This document shows, one piece after another, positions 6,195-13,571 of a stretch of DNA of 23,173 bases. The position numbers were made by a program, and so were the translations under genes. The stretch's first letter is position 1, and every line of letters begins with the position of its first letter. The notes below the pieces were generated by a model. The model was not told the origin of the DNA. It did no database searches and saw only the letters and a program-made list of their open reading frames with translations. Origin of the DNA: JALEFZ01 sp039817415 (GTDB taxonomy: Bacteria > Bacteroidota > Bacteroidia > J057); assembly GCA_039817415.1 (NCBI GenBank), contig JBCBVV010000074.1, positions 1 through 23,173 on the forward strand. Reading direction: 5' to 3'.

Positions 6195-7652
6195 CTACAC
6201 TCCCATCATCATGTCATCTTTCACGGGAAGAACAGATTCTCCCATCAGAAAAGTATCGCATGCTTTAGCAGCGGCTCTTCCTTCTTGAATGGCCCATACC
6301 ACAAGTGAGGCCCCTCTTAGGGCATCTCCGGCTACAAAAATACCCGCTTTAGAAGTCTGGAAATTGTTGGCAGCAATGGTGCCTTTTGGGGTTGTTTCTA
6401 ACCCCCACTGTGAGATAAGCCCGGTAGGATCTGCGGATTGGAAACCAATGGCAATCAAAGCCAAATCACAAGCTAAGATCCGCTCGCTGCCTTCAATTTC
6501 TTTATATCCCTTGCGTCCAGGGTTCCATTCGATGTTTACGACTTTCAGTCCCATGAGCTTTCCAGCTTCATCCGCGACAAAAGACTTGCTGAGGATATTC
6601 CAATCTCTTTCGCAGCCTTCCTCTTGAGAGGATGAAGTCTCCAGAATCATAGGCCATTCCGGCCATGGGTTGAAATCTTTTCTTTCGCTAGGCGGTTTTA
6701 GCCCCCAGGTGATCTGGGTGATGGAGGTAGCTCCTTGTCTATTGGCAGTACCAATACAATCCGAACCCGTATCTCCCCCCCCAATTACAATGACATGCTT
6801 GTCCTTGGCCTCTATGTCTGTTGTTCCTTCTTCTCCACTGACTACCTGATTTTGCTTGGTCAGGTAGTCCATAGCGAAATGGACACCCTCTAGTTCTCTT
6901 CCAGCAATGGGCATGTCACGTGGAATAGGAGCACCGATTCCTAGGATAACAGCATCATAGGAAGCTTCTAATTCTTCGGCTGTAATATCCTTTCCGACTT
7001 CTGTCTCACATTGAAACTGGATTCCAGCCTCTCTCATGAAAGAGATTTTTCTTTCTATGATCCACTTTTCCAGTTTGAAGTCAGGAATTCCGTACCTCAA
7101 TAGGCCTCCTGGGTGCTTATCTTTTTCAAAAACAGTTACCTCGTGACCGGCTAGGTTCAACTGTTCAGCAGCAGCAAGACCTGCGGGGCCAGACCCTACA
7201 ATGGCGACCTTTTTCCCTGTTCGGAGATGGGGCTTTTTAACCTCAACCCAGCCATTGGCATAAGCTTCCTCAACGATGGTCTTTTCGATATGTTCGATGG
7301 CTACAGCGGGTTGGTTGATTCCCAGTACGCAAGATTTCTCACAAGGAGCTGGGCAAACCCTCCCGGTAAATTCAGGAAAGTTATTGGTTTCATCGAGGAG
7401 TTGGTAGGCGTATTGCCAGTCCCCATCATAAACAGCCTCGTTAAAGGCAGGAATATTATTTCCCAATGGACAGGCATTGTGGCAAAAGGGCACCCCACAA
7501 TCCATACAGCGTGTGGCTTGCTGGGTGGTTTTCTCTTTGGGAAAATCCTCTACAAATTCCTGAAAATGCTGAACTCTTTTGCCTGTTTCCTGATAAGGGG
7601 GCAATTCGCGATCGAAGGATAGAAAGCCTGTATGTTTATCGTTTTTACTCAT
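6195..7652 (-). CDS. gltD: Glutamate synthase (NADPH) small subunit
   Basis: The 485-residue GltD oxidises NADPH through FAD and passes electrons through iron-sulphur clusters to GltB. N-terminal cysteines C49, C52, C57 and C61 (CMDCGVPFC...CP) and a second group in GRVCPAPCEKSC bind two 4Fe-4S clusters. The FAD motif GSGPAG lies near 151-156 and the NADPH motif GGGDTG near 293-298. A final FAD-binding strand with FVAGDALRG is near the C terminus. The length is normal for the family. The start ATG at 7652 lies 36 bases after the gltB stop on the same strand, giving the order gltB-gltD and almost certainly one operon. Confidence 0.96.
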   Translation of the reverse strand: MSKNDKHTGFLSFDRELPPYQETGKRVQHFQEFVEDFPKEKTTQQATRCMDCGVPFCHNACPLGNNIPAFNEAVYDGDWQYAYQLLDETNNFPEFTGRVCPAPCEKSCVLGINQPAVAIEHIEKTIVEEAYANGWVEVKKPHLRTGKKVAIVGSGPAGLAAAEQLNLAGHEVTVFEKDKHPGGLLRYGIPDFKLEKWIIERKISFMREAGIQFQCETEVGKDITAEELEASYDAVILGIGAPIPRDMPIAGRELEGVHFAMDYLTKQNQVVSGEEGTTDIEAKDKHVIVIGGGDTGSDCIGTANRQGATSITQITWGLKPPSERKDFNPWPEWPMILETSSSQEEGCERDWNILSKSFVADEAGKLMGLKVVNIEWNPGRKGYKEIEGSERILACDLALIAIGFQSADPTGLISQWGLETTPKGTIAANNFQTSKAGIFVAGDALRGASLVVWAIQEGRAAAKACDTFLMGESVLPVKDDMMMGV

Positions 7653-7688
7653 TGATTCTGAATTGAAAGGGGATAGATACTAAGCTGT

Positions 7689-10600
7689 TCAACCGATAAG
7701 TTTTTTCACCTGCGCGCCTTCATCCTGTCCATTTTCCAGAAGAGCTCTTTTGTAATCGGTCGGGATAACTTTGACAAAGTGGCTAAAGGCTGCGTCCCAG
7801 TCGGTGATCAGTTTCATGGCAATACGGCTACCCGTTAGGGCATGATGCTGCCTGATCATGTTTTTGATCAGACTTGTATCTTCATAATTCATGGGGTCGT
7901 TGAGTTCGACCAATTCCTGGTTTACCTTTTGGATAAAAGTCTTGTCAGGATCATATACATAGGCGATTCCCCCACTCATACCAGCGGCGAAGTTCTTGCC
8001 AGTTTGTCCTAAAACAATGATTCGCCCACCCGTCATGTATTCACAGCCATGATCCCCCACGCCTTCTACAACCGCATGTGCACCTGAGTTTCTGACGGCA
8101 AATCGTTCGCCTGCCATGCCACGGATGAAGACCTTTCCGCCTGTGGCACCGTACAAGGCAACGTTTCCTATGATGATATTTTTTCCTGGAGAATATGGAG
8201 CTTCTTTATCGGGATAAATGATCATTTCTGCTCCAGATAGCCCTTTGCCTACGTAATCATTTGCCTCGCCTTCTAATTCCAGTCGGATTCCGTTGATGGT
8301 AAAGGCTCCAAAACTTTGTCCTGCACTTCCTTTGAACTTTAAGTGAATCAGTCCTTCTGGAAGACCTAACCCGCGGGTTTCTTTGATGAGTTTATGAGAC
8401 AACATCGTTCCAACAGATCTATTCACATTGGAAATGATCATGTTAAATTTTGTAGGCTTACGCGTCTCCATGGTGGCATGACAGGCCAAAATCAAGTCTT
8501 CATCTAAAATATGATCAATCCCATGATCCTGTTCCATGTTTTTGAACAGATTGACACCCTCTTCCTTGAAAAGAATGGTGCTCAAGTCAATTTTTTGATG
8601 CTTCCAGTGGCTTAGGTCTTCTCTAACTTTCAGCTTGTTCACCTGCCCTACCATTTCGTTTACTGTACGGAAACCCAATAGAGCCATGTGCTCACGAAGG
8701 TCTTCAGCTAGAAAATGGAAGAAATTAACAAGATGCTCGACCTTGCCTGTAAAACGCTCTCTTAGGGTTTTATTTTGGGTAGCAATGCCCACAGGACAGG
8801 TATTCAAATGGCATTTTCGCATCAGGATACAGCCTTCTACTACTAGTGCGGCGGTAGCTATTCCCCATTCCTCGGCACCTAATAAGGTCGCGATAACGAG
8901 ATCTAAGCCTGTCTTCATTCCTCCATCTGCCTGAATGGTTACTCGGTTTCTCAGCCTGTTCTTAACCAGGGTCTGATGGGTTTCGGCTAAGCCCATTTCC
9001 CATGGAAGGCCAGCATGTCTGATAGAAGAAAGAGGAGATGCTCCAGTCCCTCCATCGTAGCCTGAAATGAGAATATGGTCAGCATGGGCTTTGGTAACCC
9101 CAGCTGCAATGGTTCCAACTCCGCCCTTGGCCACGAGTTTTACAGATATCCGTGCTTTGGGATTGGCATTTTTTAGGTCAAAAATGAGCTGGGCTAGGTC
9201 TTCAATTGAATAAATATCATGATGAGGAGGGGGTGAAATTAAGCCTACTCCAGGTGTGGAATGTCTTACTCTCCCTATCCAATCGTCTACTTTGTGTCCA
9301 GGCAATTGTCCTCCTTCTCCTGGTTTAGCACCTTGGGCAATCTTAATCTGAAGCTCCTCTGCCTCACTCAGGTAGTGCATGGTTACGCCAAACCTACCTG
9401 AAGCGATTTGTTTGGTGGCGGATCTTTCCCAATCACCATCAGCCCGTCTTGGAAAGCGCATAGGATCTTCCCCTCCTTCTCCACTGTTGCTTTTTCCGCC
9501 AATACGGTTCATGGCCATGGCCAAAGTAGCATGGGCTTCATGAGAGATAGAGCCGAATGACATGGCCCCTGTTGCAAATCGTTTGAGGATATTTTCGACA
9601 GGTTCAACTTCCTCTAAAGGAATGGGATTTTGTTCAGTTAATTCGAATAGACTCCTAAGCGTAACGGCCTTTGCCCCTTGTTCGTTGATCTTCTGGGCGT
9701 ATTTCTTGTAAAGCTGAAAGTCATTTAGCTTGGTGGATTTCTGAAGGAGGTGAATGGATTCGGGATTGAAAAGATGTGTTTCTCCATTGAGTTTCCATTG
9801 GTAAAGCCCTCCTTCTGCCAAGCGTAACTTGCCTTGGTCCGTCTTTGGAAAGGCTAATTCATGCCGAGCCTTTACTTCGCGTTTCAGGTCTTCGTAATCC
9901 AGCCCATTTATCCTGGAAACTGTTCCTGTAAAGCATTCCTCACTCACTTCCTTACTCAAGCCAAGGATTTCAAAAATCTGGGCGCCATGATAAGACTGCA
10001 TGGTAGAGATCCCCATCTTGGACATGACTTTGTAGAGGCCCTTTTGTAGGGATAGGATGTAATTCCTTTCCAGCTGCTCATAGGTAAATCCCTGGAAATC
10101 CAGCATCCCCAGCATATTTTCTAGGGTTTGGAAGGCGAGATAAGGATTTACGGCTACAGCCCCAAAGCCAATTAAGGTAGCAAAGTGGTGTACCTCTCTG
10201 GCATCCCCCGTTTCTACGATTAGGGCAGTTTTATGTCTTTTCTCCTTTCTGATGAGATGATGGTGAACTGCGCCCGTTGCCAGCAAAGCAGGTATAGGTA
10301 ACAAATTCTCTCCTGCTGATTTATCGCTAAGGATGAGGATATTTTTCTCATTGTCCAATTCCTTCTCCGCCAGTTTACAAAGCCTGTGCAAGGCTGACTG
10401 GAGGCTTTCTCCTTCAGGAATAACGATGGGGAGGGTTACTGCATTGAAGTTCTTGTTGGCGATCTGCCTGATCTTCCCAAGATCATTGTTCCTTAAAATA
10501 GGACTGTCCAAGGCGATGTGCCGGCAATGTTCTTTGCTCTCTGTTAGGAAATTTTTTGACCCTCCAATCCATCCTTTCAAGGACATGACAATTTTCTCCC

Positions 10601-12233
10601 TAATGGGGTCGATCGGAGGATTACTTACCTGTGCGAATAGCTGTTTGAAGTAATTGGACAGATGCTGGCTTTGTTGTGAAAGAACAGCCAGAGGCGTATC
10701 TGCTCCCATCGAACCAATAGGCTCTTTTCCATTTAAGGCCATGGGTTTCAGCAGGACTTTTACCTCCTCTCTGGTGATCCCAAACATGACCTGACGTTGA
10801 GTTAGGCTTCCTTTGAAAGCATCAACTTCCTCATGCGGTTCGGGAAGCTGCGTCAATTCTATCTTTTCTTCCTTTAGCCAATTTTGATAGGGTTTATCCT
10901 TGGTTACAAAAGTTTTTACGTCCTTATCCAATAGCAATTCTCCTGTTTCGGTATTGGCAAGGATCATTTTTCCTGGGCCTAATCGCCCTCTTTTTTTGAC
11001 TTTGGTAGGATCTACTGGTAGTGCGCCAGCTTCAGATGCCAAGATCAATCTATTGTCCTCTGTAAGGATATACCTGGAGGGCCTTAAGCCGTTTCTGTCA
11101 AGGGTAGCACCTAGTTGGACACCATCTGTGAAACAAACAGCAGCAGGACCATCCCATGGCTCGGTTAGGCCTGCATGGTATTCATAAAAGGCCCTTCTTT
11201 CCTCATCCATCACATTGTTGTTCTGCCATGCTTCTGGCATCAACATCATCATGACATGAGGAAGTGAACGACCGCTCAACAAAAGGAGTTCTGCAACGGC
11301 ATCAAGGTTTCTGGAATCTGAAAAGTCTTCATCACAAATGGGACGGATGAGCTGGAGTTCATCATAGGTAAAATATTTCGAACTCAATACAGCTTCTTTG
11401 GTCTTTAGCCAATTGATGTTTCCTCTATGGGTATTGATTTCGCCATTATGCGCTAAATACCTAAAGGGTTGTGCGAGTCTCCAGCGTGGAAAAGTATTGG
11501 TAGAGAACCTGGAGTGTACAACAGCAAGGGCGGTTTTGAGTCTTGGATCTTGAAGGTCTGAAAAATAGGTCTTCAGCTGGTGGGTAGTTAGCTGTCCCTT
11601 GTAAATGATTGTCTTGTGAGAAAAGGAGGTAAAGTAAAATTCTCCTTTGAAGACTTGGTCAAGATTATGACCGATGGACCTCCTCAGGACATATAATTTT
11701 CTTTCTAGTTCATCGCCAGTAAGCTTCGTCTGAGGAGCTACGAAAACTTGTTCGATGATGGGTTGTGAATCAAGGGCTGCTCGACCAATACCTGCCATCT
11801 TGGCTCTGGTGGGAACCTTTCTATATCCTAGTAAATCAAATTTCAGATGCTTGCAGTAATCCTTGATTAATTCTTTACAAGCCATGTAGGCACTTAGTTC
11901 TTTTGGGAAGAAAATCATTCCCACTCCGTATGTACCTGCCGCAGGAAGATCAATGTCTACTTCATTTGCGATGCGCTGGAAGTAAGGGTGATGCAATTGA
12001 AGTAAGATTCCTGCCCCATCCCCTGTAGCTGGATCTGCCCCTGTCGCACCACGGTGCTCCATGTTTTCCAGCATCTGCAAGGCATCCTCAACAATCTCAT
12101 GGGATTTTTCTCCGCGTAAATGAGCGATACATCCAATGCCACAAGCATCGTGCTCGAAAGAGGGGTGGTAAAGTGAATTTTGGGACGTAGCTTCCCCTTT
12201 ATCAAATCCACTGTTGAGTGAGCCTGATATCAT
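7689..12233 (-). CDS. gltB: Glutamate synthase (NADPH) large subunit
   Basis: The 1514-residue GltB releases ammonia from glutamine and combines it with 2-oxoglutarate to form glutamate. The N-terminal class II amidotransferase domain (about 31-430) carries the nucleophile Cys31 in ACGIG. The preceding 30 residues are a propeptide expected to be removed. A central domain follows, then the FMN-binding synthase barrel (about 830-1200), with SGEGGEDP and GGTGASPL stretches. The 3Fe-4S cluster motif has cysteines spaced as C..(5)..C..(4)..C in CILMRKCHLNTC. The C-terminal part is the GXGXG beta-helix domain. Everything expected is present and the length is typical. It is followed by gltD. The upstream region holds a promoter-like sequence and two possible hairpins. 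Confidence 0.97.
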   Translation of the reverse strand: MISGSLNSGFDKGEATSQNSLYHPSFEHDACGIGCIAHLRGEKSHEIVEDALQMLENMEHRGATGADPATGDGAGILLQLHHPYFQRIANEVDIDLPAAGTYGVGMIFFPKELSAYMACKELIKDYCKHLKFDLLGYRKVPTRAKMAGIGRAALDSQPIIEQVFVAPQTKLTGDELERKLYVLRRSIGHNLDQVFKGEFYFTSFSHKTIIYKGQLTTHQLKTYFSDLQDPRLKTALAVVHSRFSTNTFPRWRLAQPFRYLAHNGEINTHRGNINWLKTKEAVLSSKYFTYDELQLIRPICDEDFSDSRNLDAVAELLLLSGRSLPHVMMMLMPEAWQNNNVMDEERRAFYEYHAGLTEPWDGPAAVCFTDGVQLGATLDRNGLRPSRYILTEDNRLILASEAGALPVDPTKVKKRGRLGPGKMILANTETGELLLDKDVKTFVTKDKPYQNWLKEEKIELTQLPEPHEEVDAFKGSLTQRQVMFGITREEVKVLLKPMALNGKEPIGSMGADTPLAVLSQQSQHLSNYFKQLFAQVSNPPIDPIREKIVMSLKGWIGGSKNFLTESKEHCRHIALDSPILRNNDLGKIRQIANKNFNAVTLPIVIPEGESLQSALHRLCKLAEKELDNEKNILILSDKSAGENLLPIPALLATGAVHHHLIRKEKRHKTALIVETGDAREVHHFATLIGFGAVAVNPYLAFQTLENMLGMLDFQGFTYEQLERNYILSLQKGLYKVMSKMGISTMQSYHGAQIFEILGLSKEVSEECFTGTVSRINGLDYEDLKREVKARHELAFPKTDQGKLRLAEGGLYQWKLNGETHLFNPESIHLLQKSTKLNDFQLYKKYAQKINEQGAKAVTLRSLFELTEQNPIPLEEVEPVENILKRFATGAMSFGSISHEAHATLAMAMNRIGGKSNSGEGGEDPMRFPRRADGDWERSATKQIASGRFGVTMHYLSEAEELQIKIAQGAKPGEGGQLPGHKVDDWIGRVRHSTPGVGLISPPPHHDIYSIEDLAQLIFDLKNANPKARISVKLVAKGGVGTIAAGVTKAHADHILISGYDGGTGASPLSSIRHAGLPWEMGLAETHQTLVKNRLRNRVTIQADGGMKTGLDLVIATLLGAEEWGIATAALVVEGCILMRKCHLNTCPVGIATQNKTLRERFTGKVEHLVNFFHFLAEDLREHMALLGFRTVNEMVGQVNKLKVREDLSHWKHQKIDLSTILFKEEGVNLFKNMEQDHGIDHILDEDLILACHATMETRKPTKFNMIISNVNRSVGTMLSHKLIKETRGLGLPEGLIHLKFKGSAGQSFGAFTINGIRLELEGEANDYVGKGLSGAEMIIYPDKEAPYSPGKNIIIGNVALYGATGGKVFIRGMAGERFAVRNSGAHAVVEGVGDHGCEYMTGGRIIVLGQTGKNFAAGMSGGIAYVYDPDKTFIQKVNQELVELNDPMNYEDTSLIKNMIRQHHALTGSRIAMKLITDWDAAFSHFVKVIPTDYKRALLENGQDEGAQVKKLIG

Positions 12234-12256
12234 GTCTATTAGCAGGTTTAGGTCAT

Positions 12257-12291
12257 AGCTTTAAACCCCTTTTCAGCGAGGGGAAAAAGCT
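12257..12291 (-). promoter_or_regulatory. Hairpin in gltB leader
   Basis: Arms AGCTTT/AAAGCT (12257-12262, 12286-12291) and CCCCT/AGGGG (12266-12270, 12279-12283), separated by a small A-rich internal loop, with an 8-nt apical loop. It ends 23 bases before the gltB ATG. No T-run follows on the minus strand, so a terminator is unlikely; it may affect translation or bind a regulator. Confidence 0.35.
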
Positions 12292-12309
12292 GCTCATTTT
12301 TACAAAATT

Positions 12310-12365
12310 GGCTTGGTAGGAGATCGGAGGGTTGTTGATTTGTTGCTGCTGATCGGGTCCAAGCC
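12310..12365 (-). promoter_or_regulatory. Long-range stem in gltB leader
   Basis: A 7-bp pairing GGCTTGG/CCAAGCC (12310-12316 with 12359-12365), inside which two GATC segments can also pair across an asymmetric internal loop. This leaves a 25-nt open loop rich in CAA. The outer strand begins only about 3-5 bases after the start of transcription predicted from the promoter-like sequence at 12374-12404. No known riboswitch was recognised. Confidence 0.3.
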
Positions 12366-12373
12366 ACGAGTAT

Positions 12374-12404
12374 GCAATATACTATTTATTAGGATTTTTG
12401 CAAA
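12374..12404 (-). promoter_or_regulatory. Candidate gltBD promoter
   Basis: On the minus strand TTTG (12401-12404) is followed after exactly 19 bases by TATATTGC (12374-12381). That matches four of six fixed positions of the Bacteroidota -7 box TAnnTTTG at the preferred spacing. Transcription would start near 12368-12370 and give a leader of about 135 nt. The surrounding sequence is strongly AT-rich. Confidence 0.4.
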
Positions 12405-12701
12405 AATTTAATCCTGAATGGCCTTATGTTGAGTAATGTGAAAAAAATAGTAGGATTATTTAGGAATTTTAAAGGTTAAAAATACGCAAATAGAGCCTAC
12501 TAAACGGTAGTGAATAAATCAGAATGTTTAAGGTTGATGTATCTCCCTCCCGTAATGCTCAAGCATATAGCCGTCCTGATGGTTTCTCAATTCTGCTAAA
12601 AAACGCCATATAGCGATTCTTATCTTTCAATCTCTATCGACTATATTTTGACTGGAAAATATTTATTGTATTAATTCAGCCTCATTTTCAAAAACAGCAA
12701 T
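12405..12701. other. AT-rich intergenic region between gltB and thiamine-binding-like gene
   Basis: The gap between the two divergent genes is 468 bp. Apart from the gltB leader elements at 12257-12404, I see no gene, RNA or clear repeat. A near match to a -7 box (TATATTTTG at 12642-12650, spacer one base too long) lies 52 bases before the plus-strand gene but lacks a good upstream partner. Confidence 0.5.
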
Positions 12702-12956
12702 ATGCAGGCTACAGTAGAAATCAGTATGTATCCCCTCCATCAGGACTATGCCAACAAAGTCCTTTCCTTTCTATCCAACATCAATCAATATGAAGGGATT
12801 GTGGTAGAAACGAATGGGGTGTCTACGCAAATTTTTGGAGAGTATGATCAGCTAATGGATTTGCTCAGGACCGAAATCAAAGAGGTCTTGGAGGAACAAA
12901 GTGCGATGTTTGTTTTGAAGATAGGCAAAGGAGAGCTGAGGTATAAGGGCGAATAA
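12702..12956 (+). CDS. Thiamine-binding / YkoF-like small protein
   Basis: This 84-residue protein belongs to the small ferredoxin-like-fold family related to YkoF and MTH1187 (thiamine-binding protein family). Seen directly: an N-terminal strand with EISMYPL (6-12), a helix, then the strongly conserved block VETNGVSTQIFGEYDQLM (about 35-52), and a final strand. Its homologues bind thiamine or its hydroxymethylpyrimidine part, or have unknown roles, and usually assemble as dimers or tetramers. No transporter or thiamine biosynthesis gene is nearby, so the role is open. No signal peptide is seen. It is divergent from gltB and its stop lies 15 bases from the end of the convergent secreted protein gene. 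Confidence 0.8.
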   Translation: MQATVEISMYPLHQDYANKVLSFLSNINQYEGIVVETNGVSTQIFGEYDQLMDLLRTEIKEVLEEQSAMFVLKIGKGELRYKGE

Positions 12957-12971
12957 TGTATTTGGTTTGAT

Positions 12972-13562
12972 TCACTGGCGCCATCCATCGTCCTCCTTGA
13001 CAGGAATGCCCTGCTTTTGAGATTGTACCTTTTCCTTGAAGATAAAGGTCACCATTTCAATGGTAATCCTCCCCCCTCTTTCAGGATGATTATCGACTTG
13101 ACAGATGAAATTTCTTGTTCCTAAGGGGAAGTTAAACTGCTGGCCGAATCCATACATATTGAGCTTTTCGGCAAAGGTCTTGTTGAATGCCCTTCCGAAG
13201 CGATCGTAATCCTGATTTTTCCAGTACACTTTGTGTAGGAAGCTCTCGGATTCTGTGATCCAGAACGCCATGTCTTTTTGAGTGGAATTGGGTTCGATGA
13301 TCAGGGAAAACCTTGTGTGGTGGCGTTTACATCCATCCTGTGTAATCATGATCAGGCGGTTCTCGCCCATTTTGGCCATTTCGATTTGTCCAGATCGATC
13401 CCAGGTATGATTGGCGAAGAAGGGATTCAGTCTTTTGATGACAGGCTTAAGATCAGCGACCTTTAGTCGACAGTCCTCTTGCTGTGCAGATAATGGAAGC
13501 ATAATGGCTATCAAGCCCAAAAGGACGCCCAGCTTTTTGATGCATGTAGATATACCTGTCAT
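12972..13562 (-). CDS. Secreted protein of unknown function
   Basis: I do not recognise this 196-residue protein. It begins with a good signal peptide: basic residues at 9-10, a hydrophobic stretch at 11-24, and a cleavage site after SA at 25-26. The mature part is mixed alpha/beta in composition with four cysteines (C31, C78 and two more, one in the NFICQVDN stretch), aromatic-rich segments and a hydrophilic C-terminal tail. No membrane segment follows the signal, so it is probably periplasmic or exported. The start lies nine bases after the stop of the glycosyltransferase gene, so it is probably the last gene of that operon and may assist cell-surface glycan work; this link is inferred from position only. 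Confidence 0.75.
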   Translation of the reverse strand: MTGISTCIKKLGVLLGLIAIMLPLSAQQEDCRLKVADLKPVIKRLNPFFANHTWDRSGQIEMAKMGENRLIMITQDGCKRHHTRFSLIIEPNSTQKDMAFWITESESFLHKVYWKNQDYDRFGRAFNKTFAEKLNMYGFGQQFNFPLGTRNFICQVDNHPERGGRITIEMVTFIFKEKVQSQKQGIPVKEDDGWRQ

Positions 13563-13571
13563 AGAAACAAA

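Noticed and set aside
8635..8934. Plus-strand frame inside gltB
   Set aside because: It is antisense to a conserved gltB region that includes the 3Fe-4S motif, and has no recognisable domain.
12642..12675. Promoter for the thiamine-binding-like gene
   Set aside because: The box-like sequences have a wrong spacer or match only partly, so they were not called.
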